This document shows positions 26,519 to 37,925 of a stretch of 64,000 bases of DNA, piece after piece. A model generated the notes under the pieces. That model was not told the origin of the DNA. It saw only the letters and a list, made by a program, of their open reading frames with translations, and made no database searches. Made by a program: the position numbers and the translations under genes. Each line of letters starts with the position of its first letter. Position 1 is the first letter of the stretch. The stretch comes from Paramecium octaurelia (taxonomy: Eukaryota > Ciliophora > Oligohymenophorea > Peniculida > Parameciidae): positions 359,541-423,540 of the forward strand of contig CAJJDP010000086.1 in assembly GCA_905182995.1 (NCBI GenBank), written 5' to 3'.

Positions 26519-29500
26519 TCAACCTATATTTCTAATAATTTTTGTTCTAAAATTCTATTGTGACTTCGTTCCAGGTGTTCTTGTTATTGAAGTAAAAGTA
26601 GTGGCATAGGTCCTGCCAAATTAATTATCATCTTCATTTTCTTCTGGTATTTCAATGCCCTAACTATTTAGCTCTCTCTTTTTCTCTCTATATTCCTTAT
26701 TCATGCCATCTAACTTTGATTTCAGTTCCTATTTAATTTCTCTCAATTCTTTGCATTGTTTTATGAGATGCTTGTTTTAATCCTGAATAGTATCATGAGC
26801 AACAACTCTTTAACCAAGTTGATACTTAACAGAAGCCTCAACTTCAGAGAGACTCTATTGTAAGTATTGTTTCTAGCTTGATAATGCTTTATAGATGGCA
26901 TTCTATTAGCTTTGATCAATCTGTTATTATAGAGGATCCTTTTGCATATCCTTTAATGTTTCTTAAAACACAGGATTTTTAATAGTGATTGCTTTGCTAT
27001 TTTCTTCTTACACCATATGATACAATTCTTCCAATTTTTCTGGCCAATCTCCAGTGTCACTATTAATTAATGTTTAAATAGAAGATTTAAAGTTATCCAT
27101 ATTTCTTTTGGATAAAGATAAAACAGTTAAGGCAGATTTGAGTTAGTTTTTAAATATATTTAAATCTGTAATTAATTTTCTTTCTTCTTCAATCCTAGAT
27201 TGCTTCAATCCTGATTCTTCTATCAATTCATTGTAGAGATTCTTGACGTGTTTCTAGATAATTTTAATCAATGATTTACTTCCATATTTTTTAGGTGATC
27301 CATAAGTGGCTCTCTTTCATCTTTTAGTGTGTTCACTCTATAATCATACACTTTTTAAAAGTTTTGTAAATGTACATTTTTCATCCTAAAGTCCTTTATT
27401 TGCTATTCCCTTTAATTGATAAGCTTCTCTTTCTCTCTTAAATCAGCCAACATCATCTTGTGCTTTTCCTCATAGCCTTTCAACTCTTAACGTAGACTTT
27501 ACAGAGACTCATCAGTTTCTAAATTGATAAGATGAATTCGCTACCTTTCTTTAAATTATGCAAGATTTCTTTTCTATTTTAATATCTAACAATTTCCTTT
27601 TTAAATCGAGAAATGCTTGATCTCAATATTTCTGTTTGAGTGTTAAATTCCTCTAATTTTGCCTTTAGAGACTGCTGGGATTCCTTATAAAAAGTTTCAT
27701 AGTCTTTCTCACTTTGCTGCAAGACTTCCTTAAATTTCCTTTGATCTAATTTCATATTGGACATAGCTTGACTGAATCTATTAAATAGGTCTTAGTATTT
27801 TTAACAGTATTCATCATCCACTTACGAGATCGATTATTAATATTCTTAATTCACTAAACGTTTTTCTTCATCTTGTTGTTTAATAATGTTTTATAATTTC
27901 TCGTTCAATTTGTCTCTGATATCATAAATCGACAATAATTTCTTCGAATTTTGTTCGTTCATCTCCTCTATGGTTTTCTTAGAAGTTGCAATTAAATTCT
28001 TTTTATCTTCCTTAATCTTGTTGTTTTTGGCATCAGACTGCTAAATTGTTTGAGACAGTTAATCTTAAACCTTTTGAACCTCCTTAACGTGCTCATCTCT
28101 TATTTTCTTAAGTTTATAGTCATTATTATTCAATTGAACTTCCTTAGCATCATCGATGTCACTCTTAAAATTCTACAATCTATATTCCAACTCCTTCAGC
28201 TATTCTTGTCTTATTTCTTAAGCAGTTGTCGAACACAAACACAAACTATTAAGTGCAAAAGTATTAGTAATCTTATTCTCTATATCTCCTCTAGTTATCA
28301 GATCTAATTGTGTAATCTAATATTATAGAAATGGTTGAGTACCTCTTCTCCATTAATGAATTGTTTGATTTTACTAAAGAATATACTCCCATCAATTGAT
28401 GAACTTATCAAATAACTATTATCAGGAGATACTTTAATGGCAGTAACAGCCAATTAATGAACAGGAATCTCGATGGATTCCATCATTTTGGGATTGAAAT
28501 GATAAAATGGATAAGAATAAACTCTAATGGATCCTTAAGTAGTTCCAAAGAAGATGGCATTATATCTATGACTAATACAGATGGCACTAAATTAAGTAGG
28601 AGATGTGTCAACTTCTAAGACCATGTTCTGACCCTTTTCATGATACACCTTTAATTTCTAATCTGAAACTCCAACAACAAGATCGTATTCGAAGTCATAA
28701 CATAAACTTTGATACTTGTTCTGCTTCTGAGCATGTTCTAATATTCTTTCCCCAGAGAGCAGATTCCAAACATATAATATTCCAAATTGGCATTGGGAAA
28801 TCAACAGATTGTCCTTTAATATATTTAATGGAATTTAATACTCTATCTATAAATAGTAGATCCTTCAGATTTGTTTGATGATTAGGCAACACGTTTATCA
28901 TCTTATAAGTTAATGGATTATATAATTGAATTTGATTACCATTTGCAGCAGCCAAGATGTGTCCTCCTTCACTATATGTAAGTGCATTACAAACCTTGGT
29001 GGTTTCATTGTGAACTAATTTAAGGTCATCATCCAATATAAAATAGAACCGAAGACTAGTTAATATTATTATATATCCTATACCCATCCTTGAATCCAAT
29101 TGCACATTAATAACTTAATGGATGTATAGCCACAGATAATGGAGTTTCATGAAATTGATGAGAGAACATTTCTTTAAAGTCGTTTGAATAATCCCAAAAT
29201 TTGATATTCTTATCATCACACACTGATGCTATTATAGATCTCATAGGTGTTGTAGCAATATTGAAAATAGTGCCCTTGTGTACGCCTTTCTCAAATAATG
29301 GTTCAAATGGATCTTTTTGAACAGATTTCAAAGCTTCTACAATGGCTAAATTAAATGTAAACAATTCTAATTTTCCTTAGTAATTCTCCAAGATTTACTC
29401 ACATGAAACTATATTACTCAACGCCTACTAGGATCCCAAGGCTACTTAATATGCAGAACGATTGAAGTAAATTACTGTTAATGCTGCATACATTTCATCT

Positions 29501-30626
29501 GAGGCCAAATGAATTTAATGAATTCCATAGATATGTTCATCCTTTATGAAGTAAGTACCGACCAAATTTAAGACATACTACTCTTTTTCAGATCCATCTT
29601 ATTCAATCTCATACACCTACAAAGCAGGTTTACCTATTAAACCAATTATGAATCCTTTATTGGTCTTGGCTATAGTAGATATTTTAACATTCACTAATTT
29701 TTCTTGTTCAGTTGGTTTATTCTTATCCTTATTAATCTATTCTATGATTTAATTAATGATGAAGCTTACATAATAAATGATTTGATTCTTTCTATTGAGT
29801 TTGTAGCTCAAATTGTCCAACTTTCTTGTCTCCTTTGATCATTATGAGATTGTTTTTGCTAGTTCCTACAATGGTGTATTTCCTTTCAGTATTATAGCAA
29901 ACACCTACAATACTTTCATCTTATTATAATTCTAAGATAGATATCAAATTATTCTAGACTTCTAACCCACTGATATCTGCTTAATACTTGTATGATGTTA
30001 AAAACTAGGGTCCAATCAAAAAAAATTCAAAATCACTTATGGGTTCCAACATGTTAATTTTTTATTTGATGAGTGTATAAGAAAGTGAAACTTCTTTGCT
30101 AATTGCAAATAAACTCATTCCATAACCGTCCTCCTATGTTGACAATGATATTAGATGCTAATTATCATTATATATGATACCTTCCCATCGTTAATGAACA
30201 GAATCTCATGAATATTGCTATTAGGTAATAGATGGGAATGCACACATTAATAAAAGCGCTTCTTTTTTCTATTGTACACTTTGACTGTCGGAAGAATCTT
30301 GCTTGTAGATTTGAATGCTATTGCTATGAATAATTTCTGTCCATTTGAAACATGGAAACTCAATGCTTAGACCACTTCATCTTCGGCACTCTTCATGATG
30401 TAGGTTTATCGTTTTCTGATGATGTCGTAAAGCACTATATGCTTACCACTTATAAACATGAGAGTGTCATCATTCACAAACATGCAGTTTTTTCTTATTG
30501 GATTTTGCAAGCATCCAAATGAGGCTTCCAATGTTATTGATACTCCATTGATTATTTGATGTGATGATTTTGATAGCATTTATTGTTTGATTACTTTCTT
30601 TCCATTTAGAAACCATTAATCTTCCA
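26519..30626 (-). CDS. CFAP57: Cilia- and flagella-associated protein 57 (WD40 plus coiled coil)
   Basis: About 1,296 aa after eight introns of 23-32 nt; human CFAP57 (WDR65) is about 1,250 aa. The N-terminal half is WD40-type beta-propeller sequence (residues about 20-680), including MRSIIASVCDDKNIKFWDYS, LAAANGNQIQLYNPLTY and NYLVISSSIDGSIFFSKI-like blades. The C-terminal half (from about 690) is continuous E/K/Q/L coiled coil, e.g. MKLDQRKFKEVLQQSEKDYE. This order, propeller then long coiled coil, is that of CFAP57, an axonemal inner-arm dynein/nexin-adjacent protein needed for normal waveform. The protein is structural, with no catalytic motifs. Confidence 0.85.
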
Positions 30627-30750
30627 TATCACAAATCAGATTAGTTATATTTATAATTAATAATTCAATAGCCAATTCCAATTTCTGAACAAGATCGCAT
30701 TAGATTATATGATGACAATAATTGTGATGAAAATTTGTAAAAATACGATT

Positions 30751-31506
30751 TCATTTGCCTCTCTTTTTTGTTTGCATCGTTTATTATTCGATGTTTGTTA
30801 CTAGTTTCTCCACCATCACCAATTCTTACTCCATGCTCTTAACTTAGTCAATCAAAAAATTGTTTCGAACTTCCAATTAGGCGATCTTCTATTAACTCTT
30901 AGCCATTAAATCATCTTCCACTTTCTTTTGATTTTCTTATAAAGATATCCTTAAATAATGCACTTCACTCACTTATTAATTTAAATCTAATATTGCCTCA
31001 TGATAATATACAGTTTTGCCTATCAGAAAGTCCAACTTGTGCTTTAGAATCTAATTCTATTCATTCAATTCCTTTATTTGATTTTCATATTTTTATTTAA
31101 TCTCCTATAACACTTCCTCATTTTGTCTGATCTTCTTAGAATAATATAAGAAATCCTGTTTCTGTTATTCCTGATTCTGCTGCAGTGAAACTTACATCAC
31201 TTTGCAAATGTCATTCGTGCATGGATTATTAGAGGTTCCTTCCTGCTTCTGACCAAGCATCGAAATCATTTACTCCACAATTAGTTGCAACAATTAATCC
31301 TATTCAGCCTCCACATTTCCCAACAGATGCTTTTAAGTCATAATCTTGTCACTCAAGAATTCATATGATTACTTTAATTTTTATAACTCTTGAGTTTTTC
31401 GTTAAACTTTCTTTTCGAACATTTGCTTATCCTAATTCAGTTTTAGCAGCAATTCCTTCAATTCCTAATTCTATTTTAAGACCTCATCAAGTGATTAATT
31501 TTGCAT
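30751..31506 (-). CDS. Coiled-coil protein, 251 aa, intronless
   Basis: An uninterrupted 252-codon frame from ATG at 31506 (MQNQSLDEVLKQNQELKELL) to TGA at 30751. Nearly all of it is E/Q/K/L heptad sequence, with one short break containing two Cys (NNPCTNDICK, residues about 97-106). No other domain. It lies just upstream of CFAP57 on the same strand (124 bp) and could be a cytoskeletal or ciliary partner, but this is only position and composition. Confidence 0.7.
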
Positions 31507-31666
31507 TATTTTTATAAAATAATTAATTTATATATATATATATTTCACCCAATTATTCATTTCATATTACTTTTAAACTTTTTGTAATAAAAAAAAATAG
31601 TATTATTTCTGTTAATTCAGAGTAATTCCAATTAAAATTAATAATATTTCATTTTTAAAACGAATC

Positions 31667-33131
31667 ATGGAGAACAGAGAAATTGAAGATTCTTCTAAAC
31701 TTAAACATCCCATCAAATCGCATAAATCTACAGCTACACAGGCTTATTTCAATTTTATTAAATCAAATCTTGGAATTGGTATCCATTTTGTTAGATTTCT
31801 TAAGGTGTTATTGTTCTCCCGGTTGTCACCTATCAAGTTGGATTGCTGTGGTCTATTTTCTTATTCGTTCCAATCGCCTTCAGTTGCACAAAGTAAATTA
31901 GCCAACCTATATTATAGATCAAGCCAATTCATGATAGAAATTGCAGATGACTTGAACACAGAAAATATTCTCTATGCAGACATCATCAAACTAACACTGG
32001 GATCTCTGTGGGCTCACATTTTGGATATTGCCATAATATTGCAATTGATTGGACTTTGCATTGCCTATTTGATATTTCTGACTGAATCCTTGGCTCAATC
32101 CTTGCATCAAATCAGTATTGAAATGACCAAATTATAATGCCTCCTAATCACATTAATTATAGTGATTCCCTTATCATTTGTAAGAAAAATTCATTTTTTT
32201 CACTCAACCAGCAAATACGGTTTTTATTGTGCTTTGGCCTCCTTCTGCATCATACTCTACGACTGCCAAGGGAGACTCTCCTTAATTGACAATTTCCAAT
32301 TCTCTAATTTAATCAACATCAAAAGTAATTATTATAATAATAAATTAATTAGACACCTTTAATTATGTGGGAGTGGCCATTCTTTGTTGCGAAGGAATAT
32401 TTACAGTTTTGCCTATCAGAGACAGCATGAAGAATAAATTTGAATTTAAATCTGTTGCTTCCAAGAGTTTGATGACAGCTTTTTGCATCTCAATCTTTTT
32501 GTCCCTAATCACCTCGTCCACATACCAATAAGAAACACAATCTATAGTACTATTTAGCATTCAAGTACTTATTAATAATTGACAAAAGAACCCAATTTTA
32601 GAAGTCGTTTCATTGATCTTATACTCCATTAGCTTGTTATTGACCTTTCCACTCCAACTCTTCCCAGCTGTCCAGATTGTTGAAACCATGCTTCAAAAGA
32701 ACATGTTCGAGTATGCCAGCTTCCATGACATTGAAGAAAACTCGAATGAAGGATCTCCCACTTAGAAGATTGAGAAATCAACTTGCGACAAGATTGAAAA
32801 TATTACATGCGAAAAGGATGATCTAGTATTTGAAGATAGACTCCTCTAAAGTAGTATAAGAAGCATGTTGATGCTCACTATTTATTTTATTGCATATTAT
32901 GTGCCTCATCTATCGCACTTTTTGAATTTGATTGGAAGCATTTTTGGATCCTTATTACAAGTATTATTATTATTTTCATCATTTTAGTTTTGTTTCCCTG
33001 TACTAGTTCATATTATTTATTTCAAGAACTCTAAATCAACTAAACCTGTCATTCAATATTCAATAATTTTGATTGTTTCAATTTTAGCTATTGTCTTGGG
33101 CACAGCTGAATCATTAAAGCATCTACTTTGA
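31667..33131 (+). CDS. Amino acid transporter, AAAP/SLC36-38 family
   Basis: Multi-pass membrane permease, about 453 aa with four introns of 26, 25, 28 and 24 nt. The first membrane segment carries the family signature N-L-G-I-G followed across the intron by VIVLPVVTYQVG. About ten or eleven hydrophobic helices follow (e.g. LGSLWAHILDIAIILQLIG, VGVAILCCEGIFTVLPIRD, SLLLTFPLQLFPAVQ-like, and FSSFQFCFPVLVHIIYF). A polar, charged loop of about 50 residues (EENSNEGSPTQKIEKS) separates helices late in the protein. The family moves amino acids with H+ or Na+. Substrate cannot be told. Confidence 0.82.
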
Positions 33132-33183
33132 ACAAAACAATCAATATTGTAATTATTATTTTGTTTTTATAATTAATATATTA

Positions 33184-33521
33184 ATGGATTCTAATTTATA
33201 TGTAAAGTTATCTCCACAAGGTACCTAAAAGCATAAAGAGTTGGAGTCCAAATGTTTGATGAAGTTTATATATTGGGTAGCTGTTGCCAATATATCAGGT
33301 GCACTTGGAGGTTAACTTATGATGTATATACCTATGTCAAGCAAATAAAAATAGATGAGGTAATTAAGTGTAATACGCTTAATTTTAGATTTAGAAATGG
33401 AATATTCATATCTACTGCTCTATTGTTGAGTTATCATGGTTATAAATTATCCAAAAGAGATTTGAGAATTGGGTAAAAGGAGATCATTCAAAATAAAGAT
33501 TACGTATTGTCACCATCTTGA
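33184..33521 (+). CDS. Small membrane protein, 102 aa
   Basis: ATG at 33184 (MDSNLYVKLSPQGTQKHKEL), one 29-nt intron near 33361, TGA at 33519. Two weakly hydrophobic segments (FIYWVAVANISGALGG and NGIFISTALLLSYHGY) suggest a hairpin membrane protein. The tail is polar. Sequence downstream to about 33900 is also open in two frames, so the true 3' end could lie further on through an intron starting near 33505. Confidence 0.55.
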
Positions 33522-33791
33522 GATATATGTTATTAGACTATCAAAACATAATTATTATTTATAGAGATTGCTTACAGTATTCACATTAATTTCGAAAGAT
33601 GCTATCACAAATACCCTTTAGAAATTCTTATTATTTTCAGACATTCTAAATCCATTGCTCTCTATGATCATCCTATCCTATCTAACCTTGCACTATTTAA
33701 AATCCCTAATCCATTAATAAAAATTCAATTATTTCAGAATGAAAAAAGAAATTAATAAATAAATCAAAAATAGTTTATTAATAAATAGTAA

Positions 33792-34529
33792 TCATCTTGT
33801 CTTCTTCTTTATTATTCTGCATTTATTGCAAAAATATGGTAAGCTTGTATTTTTCCTTTCTCTATCAAATTATTGTGAAGTTAATCCTTCGCATTCTGTA
33901 TGATACCAGAGATTACAATTGTTACAAAAAATAAATCCTTTTTCATTATTGTCAGGATTTCCACATGTACAATACGACCTTGCCCATTAATCATAAGGAG
34001 GATTAAACTACTTAGTGTAATGATTAAACGAGGCTCTCATAAAATACGCCTCCTCATTTTTTTTAACAGAATCTGATAATTTTTTATGCTCAACCATGAG
34101 GATCTTGTCTTAGATATCTAAAATTAAATGGCTTCATTTGTACCACTCCAACAAATCCATTTTGTATCTTAACATGAGAAGAGTTCTCTGGATTCCAACC
34201 AATCTGCTATTTTTGTGTTTACATACTATGAAACAAATTATGAAGTCAATAGAACTGAAATCTTTATTAATGGCAATTAGTTCTTGTTTTTAAGATTCAG
34301 ACACACTATTTCTTTGATAATCCCAAATTAAATTTGTTTCTTTTTGTTTAAATATTTGATTGGCTCTTCTTTGTAAAGTGTGATGTCTAGGGAGTGTAAG
34401 TAGATTGAGGAGTAAAATTAACAGGCTCCATTTTCAGTGAAGAGTTGGACGAGTTGGTCGTACTTATTAATTACGAATTACACTTACATTCTCATAGTTC
34501 AGGATATTGTAGATGTTGAGATCATTCAT
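33792..34529 (-). CDS. PHD-finger protein
   Basis: About 222 aa with introns of 25, 23 and probably 21 nt. The C-terminus is a complete C4HC3 PHD finger: YCTCGNPDNNEKGFIFC, then NNCNLWYHTEC and YFCNKC. PHD fingers of this form read histone H3 tails, often methylated Lys4, so a chromatin role is likely. The N-terminal half (MNDLNIYNILNYENYDQL) is less clear. It contains a BAH-like strand pattern (MRRRIL or YKMDLLEWY depending on splicing) that I do not claim as a domain. The third intron is uncertain because an in-frame TGA near YK/SHL must be removed. A short basic tail (IIKKKTR) follows the finger. Confidence 0.75.
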
Positions 34530-34684
34530 AATATTTTAAAATTAGTATGGTTTTATTTAAAATTGATATAGTTCCTAAAGGCCAATTTTTAGAAAGCTCT
34601 AAAATTTGAATAATTAATACTTTATTAAAAAGAGTGTAAATTTATAGAAAGTATATAGCAGGGAGGCTGTTAAATATCTTAACT

Positions 34685-34757
34685 GGGGTGTTAGCTCATT
34701 TGGTAGAGCGCTTGATTCGCATTCAAGAGGCGGAGAGATCGAAGCCCTCACACTCCA
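34685..34757 (+). tRNA. tRNA-Ala(CGC)
   Basis: A 73-nt cloverleaf without intron. The acceptor stem GGGGTGT pairs with ACACTCC and includes the G3:U70 wobble that identifies alanine tRNAs; the discriminator is A. The D arm GCTC..GAGC is intact, and the anticodon arm CTTGA-TTCGCAT-TCAAG gives anticodon CGC. The T arm has one A-C mismatch and its loop starts with A instead of TT, so the B box is slightly off consensus. CCA is not encoded, as expected. Confidence 0.85.
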
Positions 34758-34790
34758 AACTTTTTTTATATTTATTATATTTTTAATTTT

Positions 34791-35210
34791 ATGATTGCGA
34801 CTGAGTAATTTGATTGTCTTCCAATTGAAGAGGTTTCTACAATGTTGGGTTCGATCTAAATGAAAGTATTTATACCTTTGTAACCTTAGGAATACCCAAT
34901 TTTCGATGTTTAAAAAGGTGTCCTTACAAAGAAGAAGGTGAAATACCACAATTATGATGACGAAGAAATCGAAATTAGGTTCGAATGCGAATAATCATAA
35001 TATTGCACTGTGAATGACAAGGTTGTAAAGATTCCTCCCAAAGGTATCCAAGAATTCTTATGTTTAGGACTTGATTTTTTAAGAATTAGAATATTGGTTC
35101 CAAGCAATTGTTAGGAACACTAAATATCATTAACGGTTGATGCACATGATAAACAAACAGGATTGATAAAGTAGAAGATTATATTTAAATTAAATGTTGT
35201 GAATCCTTGA
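34791..35210 (+). CDS. Hypothetical protein, 131 aa
   Basis: ATG at 34791, one 24-nt intron near 35043, TGA at 35208. The sequence alternates short hydrophobic and charged strands (MKVFIPLQPQEYPIFDVQ, EIRFECEQ, GLDFLRIRILVPSN, KIIFKLNVVNP), like a small all-beta (immunoglobulin-like) fold. No catalytic motif or membrane segment. The next gene starts 42 bp downstream on the same strand. I do not recognise the family. Confidence 0.65.
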
Positions 35211-35252
35211 GGATAATAATAATAAATATATATAAAATAATAATAATAACAA

Positions 35253-36322
35253 ATGTCTATAAAAAGCAAAATAGTTACACAAGTTGAAGATGGTTAGGCG
35301 GAGCATCTGGCTAAATTGCTATATCCTCCATATCAAACCTATTTTCACTAAGCCAAAGTTGCTCATTCAAAATAAACTCTATTGTCTTCATTATAGTAGG
35401 TTGGAATGAATGTTCAAGAATTTTAAGATAAACCTGTTCAATAGATCATGTAGGAATGCGAATAAAAGCTAAAGAAAACCTATACGGTCAAAGTAGTAGG
35501 AATTAAAGATGGGGAATTAGCAGTTATCTCGAAAAGATTCGCCTTGCCAAAGAAGAAGTCTATGAAATAGATTTCTAATAAAGGTAATAATCACATTACT
35601 TTCTAGAGGATCCAATATTTTAATTGTCTTAACAACCATACTAAATTCATAGTTAGTTTCCCAATAAACAATTGAAGGCTGTCAAAAAAGTAAAAGATCC
35701 GCAGGATGAAGAGTTCAAAAAGAGATTATTAAATTGGTAAGCTGAATAATTTGAAAAAATGAAAGGAAAACCCTAAGCCGAAGACACTTCAGACGAAGAT
35801 CAAAATTAAGAGTCCCAATCCTTACCTTAATCATCTAACATGAAAAACAAGAAAAGCTTACCCAGAATCAAACTATAAAAAATTAGACGATCTGAAAGTC
35901 CCAAAAACGAAAATCCAGAGAAAACCGGAGATACATAAGAAGTCTATGCAGTTTTTCATAATCAAAATTAAAATCAAAAAATGTCTTACAGCAGATTATT
36001 AAATCACGTCAATGATAAACAAAAAAAAAACGACAAAACTAACCAAAGTCCTCCCCTTACCAATTAATTGGTTGTAGTCAATATTAATAAAAAACCACCA
36101 GAACCTCCTAAATTAGGTGGCATCATAATGGAATTGGACGAAGAACATGAAAATTATCAATCAGATAAGAAATAGCATGATGAATAACAATAACATTAAA
36201 CTTAACAAAGTTCTTCTTTATAAATAACACAATTTGTTTTGAATGACACAGACGCCATGCAAAAGAGACTCAAGAAAATTTAAGAAAAATTACACCATAG
36301 TGAACCAGAAGGATTATTTTGA
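35253..36322 (+). CDS. Hypothetical protein, lysine/glutamine-rich
   Basis: About 348 aa with one 23-nt intron near 35584. The N-terminal 110 residues look folded (AKLLYPPYQTYFHQAKVA, then KTYTVKVVGIKDGELAV). The rest is charged low-complexity Q/K/E/P/S sequence with short proline patches (KKPPEPPKLGG). Likely partly disordered. No homology recognised. Confidence 0.65.
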
Positions 36323-36374
36323 TTACAATTTAAAATATAAACTCTAATGTACAAAAATAATAACCAAGTATATA

Positions 36375-37896
36375 TCATTTAAAATACTCTTCTCGTTCCC
36401 CCACCCTTTCTTTTATCTTTTTTAAGTTCTACTCTATTCTTTACATATGTCTAACCTCTACAATTAATTTTGTAGCCTTTGTTTTAGATATCCTTAAGGC
36501 CTTCTGCAACACTTCATTAAATTCTCTATCAGATCCTCGGAACTTTTCCCCAAAGGCCTATGCAACCTGTAAGGCGTCAACATTCTTGATTAAATTGTGG
36601 ATACTTTCTTCCTCTTCCTGGTAAAACTCATTTTATTTGTTTTCTGTAGAGAACTATTCCGCTCTTAATTCATCATTATAAGTAGCAGTGTAAGGAGCAA
36701 TAATAATCGTTACTTCTCCTTTTAAATGAGATGGTCTAATTACTTTGGGATCTGTCAACATTTCATAGATTTCTCTACATTTTCCTCTGATTTTTTTTTC
36801 AAACTTCTTAGTTAATTCAAAACCAATCCAAATTTCCTAAGTTTCTCCAAAAATTTTCTCAATAGTCAATAATGTTTAATGAACTCTGGATGGTGATTCA
36901 AATAAAACTAAAGTGCGAGGAGATTTTAAAAAAAATCTTAAATTTTCATCTCTATCATGTTGTTCTTTTGAAAGGAATCCTAAAAACGTAAAATTATCTG
37001 TAGGGAATCCACAAGTGCTCAAAGCAACTGAAATGGCACTGGCTCCAGGTATTACTTCAATTTTCACGTTTCTCTCAATGCATTTATTTACCAATTAGTA
37101 ACCTGGATCTGAGATGGCAGGAGTTCCTGCATCACAAACTAAAGTTATATTTAAACCCATTTTGAGCATTGCAATAATTCTGTCAATTCTTTTTTCTTCA
37201 TTAAATTTATGACAACTAATTAGGACACCTCTTCCTTTTCTCTTCTTAGCTACAGCTATTTTGCTTTTGAGATACACCATAAAAGGAGCAGTCAATCCAT
37301 AGACTTCAAATTCAGATGGATTCATTTCTTCTTCTTCATAATCTTGTTTACCCATAAAATTTAATGGGTCTTATTGAGATAAGTGTTCTTTTTGTTTTTT
37401 GACTTCTTGAGTTACGCGTTCTTTCATTTCTTCTATCTTCTTCTACTTATAAAAGTTAAAATCTGCAGCAGTGATTTCTTATTGATTTAATTCTGGTAAT
37501 TTACTAAAATTTAGATTATTTATAGATACATTTATAGTTATTTGGTTGAATCAAATATAACATCTTGGATTGTGAAATCATCATCATCTAGGTCATAGTC
37601 TTTAGGATTTTCTGGAATTGGCAATTGTTCATTAGACAATTTCTTGTTCCTAATCATTTTTATGAGAAATCCAGTTATTCGAGTGTCTTCACAAGCGATT
37701 ACATCTGCTTCGAAGAGTGCCTTGTCTTGTCTTGGAGTCCAATCCTATAAGTTTCCAATGGGGGTTGGACAGATAGTCAGGACTCCTTTTGAAAGAGAAG
37801 GTTTCCCAATATCAATAATTTCATCCTAGGATGATGTATGAAGTTTACAATTTTAGAAGAGAATTATCTCACTAAACGGGTGGCAAATCTGATCAT
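36375..37896 (-). CDS. rsmI: RsmI-type 16S rRNA 2'-O-methyltransferase, mitochondrial-type presequence
   Basis: SAM-dependent tetrapyrrole-methylase-fold enzyme that 2'-O-methylates C1402 of small-subunit rRNA. About 490 aa with introns of 23 nt (near the N-terminus) and 26 nt. Motifs in order: GVLTICPTPIGNLQDWT, VIACEDTR, CHKFNEEKR, LVCDAGTPAISDPGYQLV, IEVIPGASAISVALSTCGF, FTFLGFLSKE, and FESPSRVH. All are diagnostic of RsmI. The start MIRFATRLVRQFSSK is basic, Ser-rich and acid-free, a typical mitochondrial presequence, so it probably acts on mitochondrial rRNA. About 120 acidic/Lys-rich residues separate EDTR from HKFNE, where bacterial RsmI has only a short link. The start is 29 bp from the divergent F-box gene. 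Confidence 0.92.
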
Positions 37897-37925
37897 AATT
37901 AGTTTAAATTAATAAATATAGAATA

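Noticed and set aside
33521-33905. Forward open frames downstream of the 102-aa gene
   Set aside because: Two overlapping frames are equally open and partly antisense to the PHD-finger gene; neither has a supporting motif.
34614-34949. Minus-strand open frame across the tRNA
   Set aside because: It overlaps a full tRNA-Ala cloverleaf and the next gene's coding strand; there is no protein signal.
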